Positions 25,726-37,978 of a DNA stretch of 64,000 nt are shown in pieces (the first letter of the stretch is position 1; each line of letters begins with the position of its first letter). Below the pieces are notes generated by a model, which saw only the letters and a list, made by a program, of their open reading frames with translations, was not told the origin of the DNA and searched no databases. Source of the DNA: Pseudisothecium myosuroides (lineage: Eukaryota; Streptophyta; Bryopsida; Hypnales; Lembophyllaceae); the NCBI GenBank assembly GCA_951799445.1, contig OX637289.1, forward strand, positions 10,569,321 to 10,633,320, written 5' to 3'. The position numbers and the translations under genes were made by a program.

Positions 25726-27730
25726 GTAATATTGAAAAGTTGTCCAAAAAGCAAATAAGGAAATTATGAGAGTCCCTATTAGAAACAATCCCAATCCCTC
25801 CGCCGCACCTTCATGTCACCATAAATGAAACCATTTTTGTTATCCAAATATAATGATCTCTAGCTTATCTTTGTTGTTGTCCTTGTACTATTATTATTTT
25901 AGGTATTCCATTTGTTCATTTTCCATCTATAAGTATAGGTTATAAAATTATGTTGAAAAGTTGTAATTCAAAATACTAATTTCTAAGAAAATTATAGAAA
26001 TTTAATGAATTGTATTTAGCAAGAAATAAAATATTGTTGTAGAAAGAAAGACAAGAGTTTGACCACTGAAGTTTAGATAGCTTGGCATTATAAAACTATT
26101 GGATCATGATTAATTCTCTTGATTTCTAACTAAATTTCTTTTATCTTGTGAAAATTGTCAATGTGGCTAGAAACATCATGCACTCTCCTCAAGCTAAAGA
26201 ATGTTGTACGATATTGATAAATTAATCCAAACAAATCATTAAATAACAAATTTATTCTTTTTCTATTGCTTCATGTATTGGGATGTCTTTGAACTCAAGG
26301 AGTCTACAATTAAAAGTATATGAAGGCCTATTGGAAAGCACTTCAATGGTGAGTTTGGATAAATGAAATCTATTTTATTAAATTTGGATCAATTAGCCTT
26401 GTCAATCCTTTTCTTTTCTTATGTCACATTTTGATTTTGTTGTTTTCCAAAGTGAATACATTCAAAGTCAACATTAAACATGTAGAAGAGGGTTAGTTTC
26501 ATGGCAAAAGTGGTCTTTTGACAAATAACTATAATATGATGATTCTTTCATTTTATTGAATAGGAAAGTTGATCTATAGGGAATGAAAAATTGCAATGAA
26601 ATCATACCCTACGCTCGGGTCAGATTTGTTAAAAAATAATTCAAAATATAATTATATATGGCATGTGATGAAATTTTCAGAAATTACAATGTGAAAAATG
26701 TGGAAATGTGGAAAATGTTAATGAAAATAATTTGAATCCTCGAAACAAAACGGAAGCCCTGAGTGTCGAATATTAGGGACTATTTCTGGGATTTAATTGG
26801 CAGAACTTGTTCCCCAATTCTAAACTTTAGCTAAAGTGAGCAAGTTCCACGTGGCACAGAGTGGGCAGTCATGTAAAGCGTTCAATCATCAATTGAAATT
26901 CTAAAAATTCGAAATGCGGTTAACGAGAGGGAAATACCAGCAAAAAGAAAAGATTTCGTCAGGGGTCTGACGATTCTTACCCTAACATACGGTATGAGAT
27001 GTTTCTTCTTCAAGTCAAGTAGAAATACTACTTTATTTTATACAAGATACCTCTATGAGAATGAACCTTGACTAAACTCCCTCTATATGGTCACAAACAG
27101 ATTGGATGTTGAATTGCAAGGTAACAATCTTTGTGTTGTCAATCTGTACAAAACTGCAGTACATTCTTGTGATTGACAAACGAAATTCCACTTCAGTGAT
27201 AAAAATAAAAAAGAGTCCTGATACAATCAACAGTGATTGTTGCAGACTGCTTTTCGAACTAACACAGCCCGAGACAGGCACAAGATGGAATCATTCTATT
27301 ACCCCGTAATTGCCAAGCCGGTTTAAGTACTATACAAAATCACATCTGAAGTTTGAGGTCTAAGTCTTCATAAGGTCTAAGACAACGGATGCTTCTACAC
27401 ATTGACATTGCTTCCCTGCTCACGATTATCTTGCCCTATGATAACAAAGAAAACCTTTCCTTGCCCAGGGTGGGTATGTACAACCTGCAAATTTGCAGGA
27501 GAAATTTACATTACCAAGGTCACTAAGTAGCCTATCACACAAAGTGGAGTACTGTACAATATCCGACCCCCAGGCATCACCCAAAATTCTCGCAGTAAAG
27601 CTCTACGCCCTGCAACATGCTACCACGTCGGGAATCTACGGAATGGTTGATCCTACATAGCACTAACTGAGCAAAGTGGGCACAAGCACCGTGACATGTT
27701 CTGGTCCCCCATTCGTTCAAAGGTGAAAAT
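25726..27730. other. Intergenic DNA and probable 3' UTR of the TIR gene
   Basis: Most of this is AT-rich with no gene. A perfect G-box (CCACGTGG) sits at about 26,847-26,854 in a less AT-rich patch, but no gene start follows it on either strand. The last few hundred bases before 27,731 lie downstream of the TIR gene stop on the minus strand and have exon-like composition, so they probably hold its 3' UTR. Confidence 0.4.
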
Positions 27731-30553
27731 TTATGCCATAATGACAGTTTTCCCACGACAGATTAGTTTCATAATTGTTGAACTTATCGAGTGACCACTT
27801 AAGGCAGGACATGGAGTCGTGTCTCTCAAACATATCCCGACCTTTTTCTCAAAGATGTCCTGAAGGAACTCTCGTATCTTCCCGGATCTCATTTGATCAT
27901 AATAAGAGAGCCCAAGTGAACTTGGAAAATAAGGAGGTCCGTAGCATTTTTCAGCTTCCGCTTGCAGTCTGAGCTCGGAGCTTGCATCTGAAGCGCCGTC
28001 CCAATTGTAAATACACTCAGGATTCTTCGAGGTGTTGTACAGAATGATGGCAGCCACAATCAAACAGAACTTCACAAATTCACAAGGTCTGATGTTGAAA
28101 GTATTGCCACGTGCCAGCCCAAAGGTTTTACTCTGGAGGAGGCCGTGCATTTTATCTTGTGGAACATCCCAATATGCACACAAGAATTTCAGGACGAACT
28201 CGCCGCTTCGCGACAGAGAAACATCCTTTGGAATTCGAGCACCACCAGAACCAAGATTAACCGATATTCCCGCTGATCCGAGTTCCTTTCGAATCCCCCT
28301 GATGAGTTTCGCTACATTCTCAATCTCAGCTCGTGTTTTGGCAGCCCAACACTTGCGCCAGAGATTTTCCTTCAGGTCGCCATCTGTTAGGGCAACTTTC
28401 ACAATCAACTCCTCCCGCAACTCCTCCAAGCTTTGAGCGTTTGGAAAAAAATGTCTTCCGTGCACAAGTACCCTATCGTACTCAGAGTCCAATACATTTT
28501 GAGTACTCTCAGTTCCAATCACCAATATTTGGACTGGAAGACCATACAGCTTCTCAGTAATCTCAGACCATTTCTCAGGGAGTTCTGAGATTTCCCTGCA
28601 CACAACCCAGACCATGTGCAACCTCAAAGTGCGGTCAGGCAGTTCTTTGGGAGATCTCCGGTAAACTTCATTCCTGGCTTCCACCTTTGTTCGATGCCAG
28701 TCATGCCACCTTTCATTCCTGGCTTTTACAAAAGCCTTCACATCTGTGAGATCGTTTCCCCTGGTCCCATCTGTATCGCCATACAGATATATTGGCGGCC
28801 AAGAATTCTTGCTTTCTGTCAAGCCGCAGTTCTCAATGTGAACTTGGAACTGAATGTGCCTATCAGCACCACAGAATTTGTGGATGATATCTTCCACTAA
28901 TTTTGAGTACCCTAGAACAAGGACATTCAATCTTCGATCTCGTTGATCTCCTCTGTTGACGGGATCTACACCAGCACAACTTTTGTAAGTACTAGAAATA
29001 TATTTATAGAACTACCTATTAACAAGTCATCATGGTTCCAAATCCTTCAAGAACTCACTTGACCACAAATTTTTCCAAAATCAGTACCATTCAGATTGTC
29101 GACGCAAGGCAAAGTGATTATATATTTCCATATCAAGGATGGTCTTGCCAATATCGCCCATGCCAACCAAACCTTAAAACACTCATACTATCAATTATCC
29201 TTAATGATTTCCATACCATATAATTGCTTACCTGGCAGCATATTGGACATCAATCGCCGAACTTCTGCCAGGATTCTTCTTACCAGTTCAGCTTCATTCC
29301 TGGAGTCCACAAACAACAAATTAACCCATTGAGAGACCTATTAGGGCTGTGGCCAAAGGAAGTGGAGCACGTCCTAACAGTGCATGCATTACAATTATAT
29401 GTCAATGAATTTTCCTACTCCTTGTAGGAGTCTTACGCCCGGGTACGCAACTCATGTATTATACACAAGGATCATCGGCATTAAAACGGCTCAGAGGACG
29501 GCTTTTGTAAAAATTATATCAAATTAAAAAGACCCAAAAGTTGGGTGAAGACCAAATTATAAGAGAATTAAATGTAGAAAATGTTGAATTGCATACATAT
29601 GAAAAAAAAACTCACAATATATATGAAGAATTGAAACACTTCTACATAGTTTTAAAAATTATTTACAAGAAGTTCCCTCCAATTAAAATTAAATTTTTAT
29701 TAAAAAGCACAAAAAGTTGGGTAGCTTGTCCCATGATACATGTATTAAAAAAATTCATATAATTAATTTTTTAATGCTATTATTGTCCCTAAAGAAATAT
29801 CATTTCATATATATAATTACGTTTCTGGATTCCTTATTAAAAAGGCTACAAGAATTTTATACATTGAAACAAATTGTATTCCTTGAAATTAGACTAAAAT
29901 GCATTATAAGTGATTATAATCAGGGCCATATAATATGGGAGTTGCGTACCCGGGGTCTTACGCTATGCTAGTTGTATTTCAACTATGATAATATGATTCA
30001 TAAACAGAGGAAATACTAATAATAAAATATACTTGAAGCGCCATGTGGAATCTCACCCATTCACTTCATCCATTCGCAAACCCCTGTAACAACTAATTTT
30101 GCGAAGAGCATCCTTCCATTTCAAGATCTGCTCTTCAGTCTCCTGTTCGATATGTTTTCTGAAACCCTCCTTGAATGGCCCATTTTCGATCTTGCGCAAG
30201 TCTTCTGGGTCGACATGATAGAAAACTGGCAGAATCCCCTTTCCACTCTCCAGCATATCGCAAAGCTCGTTCAGACAGTGCCTTGATTCAGCATATCGCT
30301 CGGAAAAGAGGGCCACGTGAACACAAGAACCTTTTAGTGCTTCATCGATGAAGCTGAAGACGTGCCGACCATGTTCAATGTCGTTCGCATCCAGAAAAGG
30401 TCGCAATCCACCCGTTCTGAGAGCAGCAACGAGATGAGACACAAATGTGTTCTTCACATCTGGCCCCCGGTGATTAATGAAAACATCAAACCGATGAGGC
30501 TTCGATTCCGCAGCTCTACTTGTGCCTTCCTGGCTCTCCATTCTTACACTCAT
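27731..30553 (-). CDS. TIR domain joined to degenerate G-domain, three exons
   Basis: Exons 30,553-30,057, 29,299-29,232 and 28,965-27,731 join with GT-AG borders in matching phase to 599 residues. Residues 22-160 are a plant TIR domain: FDVFINHRG, then SERYAESRHCLNEL, with Glu96 at the position of the NADase glutamate. The usual WCL is HCL here. Exon 2 supplies a helical linker (NEAELVRRILAEVRRLM), as in plant TIR-NLRs. Instead of NB-ARC, exon 3 starts RRLNVLVLGYSKLVEDII and continues with DTDGTRG, LRLHMVWVVC and LPVQILVIG. This pattern is that of fungal-type small G domains, but the GxxxxGKS Walker A is absent. A hydrophobic stretch (FVKFCLIVAAIILY) lies near residue 490. There are no leucine-rich repeats. 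An NAD-cleaving immune or cell-death role is inferred. The TIR call is firm, the fusion well supported by phase, and the G-domain call moderate. Confidence 0.8.
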
Positions 30554-32560
30554 TCATTCCACAGATGGCGGTATAATTCGCTACATGTACGTGGTGAAAT
30601 GATATGGGATTGCTCTAGGTTGCCTTTAAGTTGGAGCGAGTGTCTTCAAATTACTGCATAGACTAGAAAATGAGGGAAAGTTGTGTTGCCTAGAACAGTC
30701 AAACTTGGTCAATTCCTAATACCTTCTAAACTCTATGCATTTCCATCTACATGCACTCAATGCATAAGAAGACCACATATATAATTGCGTTATGGAAAAT
30801 ATAGACAGTACATGTCTTAATTGGACCTTCAAAGTTTGAGAAGAAATTGGATTTCTAAGTGAGTGGAAGCCAAGGACAGTTGAGGGTTAACACAGTTCTT
30901 ACATGGAATGATGGGGATCAAGCCGGAGAATCACAATAAAACCTCGTGTACCAAAGCCCCTCAACAACAATATCGGCTAGTCTGCTAACTTCAAAACGCC
31001 GGTAATACCTTGTGCCTTTCCCCGACTCCGCTCTAGGTCAGTCACAACTATAGTCGCTGGGAAAAATACTCTCCAAATAGCCAGCTGAAAGAGGATTCCA
31101 ACATCATGTCAACGCGTAATCTTAAAGGAATACACTTAGGGCCAGCTTACATGTGAGCCCGGTGGGCAAAGAAAGCAACTAGAAGACAAGAACAGTGTCA
31201 CCGATGATCGGCAAGCGTGGAAGGAGGAGAGAGAAGCGTGGAAGGAGGAGAGAGAGTTCTACCGATATCGGTGAAGAATACACTGGAGAAGCAGCATAAA
31301 AGTGGTTTCTATATTTCGACCTTTAGACCCTGTTGACTCCTCCCACCCACCGATACATGTAAGGAGGCCCTTACAGTAAACCCATCAACCGGTTGCCGGA
31401 AATCGCCCGAAGCACCTCACCTCACATGTGCTTCGGTCTGGTTTGGTAAGCAGGCCTCAAAAAACGTACCCCAAGAACCTAGCTAGCACTCCTAGCAGCA
31501 CTGTCACAAAAGACAAGATAGCATCTCTCGGTTTCCGCCACTGCCCCCGACTAACTTCGCCTTTGAATAGCTCTAGATTCGGCCGCTTCCACGGGCGGCG
31601 GGGGTCGAGTCTGTAGTACCAGTACTGTAGTGCAAGTATGCAACGACGGAGCCTCTTGCAGACGCCGTTTTGTTACCTCTGGGGAAAACGCAGGAGCTTT
31701 TTATTTGCGACGCACTATAAAATTTGCAAATTCTGAGTTCACTGGCATGTTTGCTAGATCAGAGGCCCGCAATTACCGTTGCTGGGAGAGGTTTGAATAA
31801 ACACGGCACAAAATAGGGGGTCTTTTTTTTACATTCACCCTTGCCCCTTGGCTGGACCTCCGCAAGAGGCTCGTTGCAAGTGCTACTATTGACTCGACCC
31901 TTCCACGACGTGTACACAAGTTTAGCATATTACTGTACCCTTTCATAGACAATGTTGACTTTCATATAATATGGTTTTCAAAATGTCTGTATACCACTCT
32001 GAAGTCTGGAGTCTTCGCTCCATGAGATTCCCGGAAATGCTTGTCAGCGTTGAAAACGTAGAAGGGACCACAGTTGGGGTCGAACTGGGGGAGACTGGGT
32101 ACAATTTGATTCGGAATGTGCCCCAAATAGAGTTCTAAAAGAAGGATTTCCGGGTGGAGGGGGAGAGGGGGGCATATGATGATCTCTTACTTTATTGACT
32201 AACTTACATTATTGTAGTTGCGGTGCAGACTAAATGAGATCAACAGTCAAAAGTCGCAATTGATCGGAGGGCTCCAATTGAGTAGTAGGGTGTTCAGTTC
32301 TAATATAACATCACCTAAAATTATATACTGGAGCGACCCAGACCGCAGGGGCAACCAGACTCTCAAGTACTGTAGACAACTTCTGAGTAACCTTGCTCGA
32401 GGCGTACGGACATTTTCAGGAACCGCAGCAGGTAGCTTGCAGGCATGAGTCAGAGGAACTAGGTGTTCAATCCTGTGAGGCTAGCCAGCTGATTAGCCAG
32501 ATTTCCATCTGTATCTTAGTGGTGAAGTGTGGAGCGGCTGCAAGATCAGTACGACCGTTA
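30554..32560. promoter_or_regulatory. Shared upstream region of divergent TIR and transporter genes
   Basis: The two flanking genes face away from each other, so this 2-kb stretch must hold both promoters. It is mixed in composition, less AT-rich than the repeats, and free of recognisable coding sequence. A purine-rich direct repeat (GAAGCGTGGAAGGAGGAGAG, twice) lies at about 31,212-31,253. Untranslated first exons of the transporter may lie near 32,218-32,560. No promoter element is certain. Confidence 0.4.
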
Positions 32561-33240
32561 AATCAGTACTCGCAATCGTTCGACACTTGGTCTTCCCCAC
32601 CTGAGACGCCAATGTATAATTCTTCTGTCAGCAAACCGACTTTAATAGATGATAGAAGTTTGTGCAGTTTGCAAATTGTGAAATGAGAATTTTAGCGCCA
32701 GATGTTGAACCGCTGACTGTAATACCGCGGCTGTGTTGTTAAATCTCCTCATAAAATGCAGACTGCCATGCAAGTGATCGATTTCTGGAGTTTTTATGCA
32801 AGTTTACCTTAAAATGAGAAGTGCTCAACTCCCTCCTACCTGAGACTGAGTTGCTGCTTATGTTGCAGAAGTATAGCAATAGCGTGGCTGATATGGAAAT
32901 GGCGGAGGCATCGAGGTCTTCCACACCTGGAGACTCCAATGTACGTATTCTTCTGAGTGTCGGCAAACCGACTCTAGTAGATGATAGAAGTTTGTGCTTG
33001 CAAATTCTGATATGAGGAGTTCAGTACCAAGTGTTGGGCCGCTGGCTGTATTACCCAGTGTTGGTTTGTCTCCTTGCAGAATGCAGGTTAGCGTACACAA
33101 GTGATTTTTGAGAGTTTTATGCAAGTTTACTTTGAAATGAGAAGTGTCGGCGACTTCCTCTTACCCCGAGAGATGCTGTTTGTACGTGTTGCAGGGGTAT
33201 AGTAATGTCGAGGCTGATCCGGAATCACCGAATCCCCTAC
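32561..33240 (+). repeat. Tandem copies of the transporter N-terminal exon unit
   Basis: A unit of about 320-330 bp recurs. GATGATAGAAGTTTGTGC occurs at 32,648 and 32,980 (332 apart), and ATGCAAGTTTAC at 32,797 and 33,119 (322 apart). Each unit carries an exon-like piece: one ending near 32,618 (TCTTCCCCACCTGAGACGCC), one ending at 32,940 (TCTTCCACACCTGGAGACTC), and one starting at 33,195. The second and third both begin after TTGCAG with a TATAG-AAT-GT block coding YSN. A one-base difference shifts the first copy out of frame, so it may be a relic or 5' UTR. Confidence 0.65.
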
Positions 33241-36200
33241 ATGCCCCTCCTGGTCAGCGACACCACGTTGATAACGACGAAGTTGAGAGAACTTCCAACA
33301 TGTGGATAGCATCTGCATACAATATCACAGCCATTGTCGGGGTTGGGGTGCTTGGTCTACCACAAGCTATGGTGTTCCTTACATGGTTCGAACCCTTGAA
33401 ACTAAAGTAGATTGAACGTATTCAGTTTTCAGTCATAGAGACATCTGACCTTATCCAGTGATGCATAAGCGGTAGCCCGATCTTGGTGTATTCAACTTGA
33501 GTTGTTGCAGGTTCTTCTCACCAGCTTCTCTGATTCTGCTTGTCATATTCTGTAGGGGTCCGGGAGTGGTGATTCTACTCCTAGCATTTTTCATCACCTA
33601 CGTCACAATGAAGCAGCTGACCAAGCTGCATGAGAACGGGAGGATTCGATATGAAACCTACTACAAACTTGGGCAAAGAGCATTTGGACCTAGAAGAGGC
33701 TTCTGGATCATTTTGCCACTGCAAATGGTCGTCGAGGTCAGTCTTGATATCTTGTTTACGATTGCTGCTGGAGAGGCTATGAACCGTGTATATGACAACT
33801 TCACGGAAATGACGGAATGCAACCCAAACCGGCCAGTTCACATATTTGTTTGGTTTGCAGGCTTTGCTGCCATTCAAATAATCCTCTCTCTTGTGGAACC
33901 AACTTTTGAATCTATAAAATGGATTGTTATTTCTGCAGCAATTATGTCAATCTGGTAAGTTTTCACTAATTTCATCTCTTACTAAATTAGCAAGTATAGG
34001 TATAGTATATCAATACACCAGAAACATAATTGCATTGAGGATAATTTTGACCTAACAAATCATTAAGTTACTGGCATTACCTGTATATCGTGCTTGTGAC
34101 ACAAGTCGTTAATTGTGACCCACGTTGTTATGCTCACGGATTCTTCTTCCTGTTTGGGTGCATGTTCACAGCTATTCTACGATTGCTTGGATTACGGTTG
34201 TTGTTGGTGGTGGCCCCGAAGAACAGTGGCGTTCTGGAAGTAGTTCACCTACTCCAGTGAATTACACTCTACCAGAGCATCTATTGGTGGATCACTGTGT
34301 GATCTCTGTGTCAGGTTCAAAATTGAATCATGCAGATCTGGTATTCAGAGCATTCAATGCTATTGGAGTTGTAGCATTTGCATATGCTGCTCACAACCTT
34401 CTTCTGGAGATCCAGAATGGAATACCGTCAACTCCTGAGAAAAGCTCAGAGGTAGAGATGTTGCGTGGGGTGAAGATTACTTATGTGGTGATTGCAATCT
34501 GCTACCTGCCTATGGGGATTTTGTTTTACAAGGCATATGGCAACCAAATAAGCCAAAATGCGCTGAGTTTCCTACAGTATCAGACAAGAGCCTCAAGAAA
34601 ATTGGTTACTGCAGCCAACGTCATGCTGATCATTCACCTCATTGGAAGTTATCAGGTACTGCACGACACTTCAGCTTTGGAAGTTTTCATATTTGGTTTA
34701 CGAAAACACATTTTCTGATCATTTTGGATCTCTTGATAAATTAACCACACCGGAAATACTCTTCCTCATTACCAAGCTTGGAGGGAGCACTTTATTTTTT
34801 TTTTAAATTCATCACATGCAATAAAAGATAATATTTCAGGGGCTGTGAATAATATGCACATTGTATAATATTCTATATAGTGGAAGAATGTTCTTTAAAT
34901 ATCCTTAGTCAAAATATTACGTAAAATGTTTTTAAGAAAAATTAATTTAAAAAAAAAAAGGCTATTACATAGTTTCAGTTCTTGTAACTCATCTTACAAA
35001 GGACTCAGTCATATAAGTATTTAACAGGCTTTCAACTCATTATGGAGAAACTCTAAATGGTAGTTGTTGCATCCACAGTTTATAGTCTGTCACTTTAAAG
35101 CTTGTGATTTGAAAAAAAATCAATTGGTAGAAAAATAAATCCAACTTTACTGGAGAGAATTAGTGTTAACAAAGAGTTTGATGCTAGTAATCTCATTACG
35201 TATGATATAGATGATATGATATAGTTTTTTTTATTAAAACAAGTAATATGCCATTACACCTACATTGTTTGCAGATCTTTGGGATGCCAGTATTCAAACT
35301 ACTAGAAATCCAGTACAAAACCTTGATTGAACCAATGTTCAAGGGAAGTTTTCCATTTATCAAGAGAAGTATTCCATTCCTCATCAGACCTCTCTACATA
35401 GGTAAATAGAAAAATTGTTTCCTTCAACCTAACATTCTATAGTTCTGGTCGTTTTTTTGCCATAAAACCAATATGTGCTAAAATTTCCTTGAAAAAAAAT
35501 TCATGAAAAGCATGCTAGCAATTGAGAGCTTTGTGGCATGGCCTGAGTTAGTGGCAAACTGACTGATATTTAATTAGCATTGACAATCGTCACTGAGAGT
35601 TCAGTCCGTGGGGTGCAGTTCTTACAACAGTTCTTGCTATGATTTTCCCCTTTTTTTCTCCCCTGCTGGGGTTCTTTGGGGGATTCGCAATCGCTCCAAC
35701 ATCTTTCTTTGTAAGTCCAATTACGTACTTGGAACACCTTCCAATACTTTCTTTGAGTTCATATCAATCAACATTTTTTGCTTGCTTGCCTGCCTTTAGA
35801 AACTATACTTTCATGTGGCATTGATAACTTTTTTGCATTGCCTGTCTGATCAAGTTTAATTAACACTGATATTCCAAATTTGGTTTGAATGCAGCTGCCT
35901 TGTATTATATGGTTGAAGATAAAAAGACCAGAGAGATGGTCAAAAGATTGGTGGTTCAATTGGGTATGTTAATCAGCTTGCACACATTTTTTATTTTTAA
36001 TGTATGGCCTGCACTTTAAAAGCAGTGTGACCGACAAAGAAGCAAGTTCCACTTACCACTATAACTTAGATCTATCAAAGTTTGTAAGCAAATGAACTTG
36101 ACCCGTTATTAAATACTTTCAATAATAAGTGGGATGAAACAGGAATAATGTAGAAGACCTAAAAAGTGCTTAAAAAATATTTAGTTTGTTTAGAAATAAC

Positions 36201-37109
36201 CTACTAGAATCGAAAATGCTAAAAGTTTATTTATTGTTACATACAGATACACGTACATATGTAGAATGATCTATTTATTTCATTTTTTGTTTCTTTAATT
36301 TTTTTATTCTGCATCAGTATGGTACAGGTATAGCAAATGGATAAGGATTGAAGGGCATTTCCAAAGTCAATGGAAATTGTCCGTTTGATTCAAAAAAAAA
36401 AGGGGGCATTTCCAATGTAATGAGGATAAATTCATAACCAAAAATGTGTTATTAGTATACAAAATTTAGCTGGATTTGTATTCTACTTTTAGGTTTTGTA
36501 TTTGTGATTGACCTTTTCTATTTTAATTTTGTTGAATTTAGTTCAACAAGAAAGTGTGGTATTCATTAATTTAGCCTTGTATACTTGAATAATTTGATTT
36601 TAGCATAACATTTTTTAGCAAGCTTGGTAGTCACTCTAGAGTCCCAAGATTCCCTATTTTGAATATTCATGACTTTTTCATATGGTGTCCAAATAATATG
36701 ATTAAATTAAAATTTATGATTTATTAACAATAACCATGCTCAATTGCCTTAAAGTCGTGTTTCTACTTCGAGGGTGACTCACCCAAATTGCTAAAGAATG
36801 TTATGAACAATGTTGGATTACTAATTGGAATTAATTTATGAACCAATGGTCTTGCAGGTTTGTATTGTACTTGGTGTTCTCCTTATGATTGTAGCAACTA
36901 TTGGAGGAGCTTATGTCCTTATTCAAGAGTCCTTGAGCGATGGATACACACTTTGGACACACAATTGGCATAATTCTATACTTTATTTGACTAACAATAG
37001 GAATAATTCTTCACTTTTTCCACCCACTACTTGGCAAAACTCTTTACTTTACTCTAGATGTGACATCATTACATACAACAACACTTGTAATACCTTGTTA
37101 ATTACATAA
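32893..37109 (+). CDS. LHT-type amino-acid transporter (AAAP family), eight exons
   Basis: Exons 32,893-32,940, 33,195-33,385, 33,556-33,954, 34,172-34,655, 35,275-35,401, 35,619-35,710, 35,895-35,963 and 36,858-37,109 join in phase to 553 residues. The first membrane segment, MWIASAYNITAIVGVGVLGL, is the lysine-histidine-transporter signature. It is followed by WGPGVVILLLAF, YKLGQRAFG, YSTIAW, FAYAAHN, FPFFSPLLGFFGGFAIAPTS and LPCIIWL, in the order expected for this 10-11-helix proton-coupled plasma-membrane importer. The start ATG at 32,893 gives a hydrophilic N-terminus of about 60 residues made from two related exons. The C-terminus runs about 50 residues past the usual end, with an Asn/Leu/Tyr-rich tail. 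The donor at 33,386 (GTTCGA) is weak but required by phase. Substrate is not determinable. Family length is usually near 440-450, so both ends are extended. Confidence 0.88.
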
Positions 37110-37378
37110 GTCTTTAAGTTGCACTAAGAGTTATTCTTTGAAATTATATGTAGTGTGAACTTCTGCATTTACTTTAGTGTACATTAGATGGTGTAAGAAA
37201 CAAATTAATTTCATTGCAAGACATAGTGATTTGTACTGTTCCATAAAAGTAAAACTAAATTATCTATAACATTTTGTTGAAAATTGTATTCTACTCTGGT
37301 TATACAATAGTCTAGTTGACTTAATTATGGATATTTTATTATAAATAGAGCGTGGATTGTATGTTATTACTTCACTAA
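37110..37378. other. 3' flank of the transporter gene
   Basis: AT-rich sequence follows the stop codon. It probably contains the 3' UTR. No definite polyadenylation site was chosen. Confidence 0.3.
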
Positions 37379-37978
37379 GAGCATCCTCACCGTGGCTCTA
37401 TAGGCTCCGTAGGGTAGGCACAAGAGCCCAATCCTCCCTCACCATAGTGCAACTTGACAACTTTGAACCACCGGGCACAAGCAAATTTGTTGTTTTTCCC
37501 ATAGCTTCCTATGTGTGGTGAGATTTGTGGAGAGTCCCAAACTAATTGCTTTTCAATCAATTTTTGTGTTTTCTTGCTTACTTTTTAATAAATGCTTAAA
37601 TGGCCAATTTCATTAAAATGGCGGTATTCCATTAATTTGGCACTTTTAGCAGTTCAGACCGCATAGTCTTAACTATTAAATCTGTACCAAAATCTATACC
37701 AGTACTAGATTTTTGAAATCTATATCAATCCTAGATTTTCAAATTGTGCGGTCTGATACCTATGTCAGTCCTAGATTTCTGAAATCTAAAATTAACCTAG
37801 GTGTTAGCAATGTATATTTATCTTAGATGTCATGGTCGGAAAATGGCACATGGAATACCGCCATCTTAATGAAATTGGCCATTCAAGTTCCTCACAAGCT
37901 GAATGTCACAAACCGGGTCATCTTGGCGTGTGGCGTAGGGGGGATATGTAGGTATTGTGCCTGAGGGTGACGATGCTC
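37379..37978. mobile_element. Harbinger-like MITE carrying a nested element
   Basis: The left end reads GAGCATCCTCACCGTGGCTC. The right end inverts to GAGCATCGTCACCCTCAGGC. GAGCATC ends of this kind are typical of PIF/Harbinger-type MITEs in plants. The target duplication is not clear. GGCACAA is repeated just inside both ends in inverted form. A second inverted-repeat element sits inside. Confidence 0.6.
37594..37886. mobile_element. Nested inverted-repeat element, about 293 bp
   Basis: AATGGCCAATTTCATTAA followed by ATGGCGGTATTCCAT at the left is matched almost perfectly in inverted form at the right, over about 34 bp. An inner CAGACCGCA pair is also inverted. It lies wholly inside the GAGCATC-ended element. 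Confidence 0.7.

Noticed and set aside
27731..28930. Calling exon 3 of the TIR gene a stand-alone intronless gene
   Set aside because: Its open frame has no good ATG (it begins at TTG), and exact phase links it to exons 1 and 2.
27731..28930. NB-ARC domain in the TIR gene
   Set aside because: There is no P-loop, no kinase-2 LLVLDD-like motif, no GLPL and no leucine-rich repeats.
29032..29427. Plus-strand frames over the TIR gene introns and exon 2
   Set aside because: They run antisense to a well-phased exon and show no recognisable domain.
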